The translations under genes and the position numbers were made by a program. A DNA stretch of 64,000 nucleotides from Lutibacter sp. HS1-25 (GTDB lineage Bacteria; Bacteroidota; Bacteroidia; Flavobacteriales; Flavobacteriaceae), in NCBI RefSeq assembly GCF_004121075.1, contig NZ_RHLN01000149.1:36874-100873 (forward strand), written 5' to 3'. Every line of letters starts with the position of its first letter. The stretch's first letter is position 1. A model generated the notes under the pieces. It saw nothing but the letters and a program-made list of their open reading frames with translations. It did not search any database and was not told the DNA's origin. Below are positions 63,546-64,000 of this stretch, in pieces.

Positions 63546-64000
63546 TTATGCAAATATTGTTGTTAATCTAAAAAGGAAGAACTCAACGTTTCTAACTCCT
63601 CTAAATTGAGCTCTAAACGCTTTTATTTTAGCATTGAATGATTCAGCTGAAGCATTAGTGCTTCTATTTATAAAATAGTTTAGGATTGACCTATAATTGA
63701 GTGTTATCGTATTTGCAATTGTGTTGAACGCTTTAAAACCTGTATTTTCTACATCTTTATACCAATGTGCTAGCTTTGTATATGCTACTTCTATAGTTTT
63801 GGCTGTATTGAATATGTTCCTTAGTCCTTGAGTAAGATCAAAAGCGATTTTTATATCAGGATATTGATCGAACAATATTTTGCTTCTACAGTATTGGCTT
63901 TCTGTCCAATTTGAGGGGGCTTTGTATAGCAAGTATCTACTTCTAGCCAAAAGTTGTTTTCTTGTGTCTCCGTTGCTAAACTGCTTCTACAGTATTGAGT
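63546..64000 (-). mobile_element. C-terminal part of an ISL3-like (ISAon1-type) transposase, cut by the window edge
   Basis: The open frame from the stop at 63546 reads upstream through QFSNGDTRKQLLARSRYLLYK to an in-frame TAG at 63989-63987, near the edge. The 134 residues from TTG 63950 match the C-terminus of DDE transposases of the ISL3 type, with the conserved ILNYFINRSTNASAESFNAKIK (the catalytic Glu in SAES) and the end FRGVRNVEFFLFRLTTIFA. The N-terminal half and both element ends are outside or not recognised. The TAG lies in a 16-base direct repeat, so the element may be broken. Confidence 0.75.

Overview
The window is an AT-rich piece of a Bacteroidota chromosome, almost certainly from a gliding member of the Flavobacteriaceae. 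The evidence is: gldE and gldD downstream of mutY and ssb; the porG-uppS-bamA-ompH-ompH-murI cluster (porG is a type IX secretion gene); many promoters with the Bacteroidota -7 element TAnnTTTG, three of them with a TTG about 18-20 bases upstream; few Shine-Dalgarno sequences; and several TTG or GTG starts fixed by a stop codon just upstream. No plasmid, phage or CRISPR signature is visible. A partial ISL3-like transposase lies at the right edge.

Layout. 1-10.8 kb: end of an unidentified gene, an S8 serine protease lipoprotein, an M1 peptidase, a PLP decarboxylase (minus strand), uvrC, a patatin/beta-barrel protein and rng. 10.9-16 kb: a 30-residue basic ribosomal-type protein and HU, divergent from mutY-ssb-gldE-gldD-COX15. 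16-25.2 kb, minus strand: two small lipoproteins, murI, two ompH, bamA, uppS, porG, then nadK with a CBS protein. 25.3-26 kb: pdxJ. 26-53.2 kb: a Wzx/Wzy-type surface polysaccharide locus, all on the plus strand: nucleotide-sugar enzymes (rfbB, two UDP-sugar dehydrogenases, a WlbA-like oxidoreductase, manA, manC), export genes (Wza-like SLBB protein, Wzz), a pseudaminic acid block (pseB, pseC, pseF, two GNATs, pseI), a sialyltransferase-like GT-B protein, wzx, wzy, two more glycosyltransferases, a WcaF-like acetyltransferase, gmd, fcl and a Wzi-like protein. 53.3-56.5 kb: a tetR-sulP-carbonic anhydrase operon. 56.8-64 kb: dusB, a choice-of-anchor I lipoprotein, era, a DUF1501/DUF1800 pair, an initiator tRNA-Met and the transposase fragment.

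How the genes fit together. The polysaccharide locus encodes precursors for mannose/fucose-type sugars (ManA, ManC, Gmd, Fcl), uronic or aminouronic sugars (two dehydrogenases and the WlbA-like protein) and CMP-pseudaminic acid. Wzx and Wzy would flip and polymerise the repeat unit. Wzz, the SLBB protein and the Wzi-like protein would set length, export it and anchor it. The pseudaminate pathway lacks a visible PseG hydrolase. The protein directly after PseI carries the DDG, HP and S/T motifs of bacterial sialyltransferases and is a good candidate nonulosonic acid transferase.

The least explained structure is a set of short tandem-repeat arrays (6-7 bp units, a different unit at each site) between genes of the polysaccharide locus and after dusB. 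Two of these sites each contain one small four-helix-bundle gene (S23/IVP family, related to bAvd of diversity-generating retroelements). In one, the repeat unit itself supplies the start-codon context and the stop codon. A decayed copy of the 3' end of era directly abuts another array.
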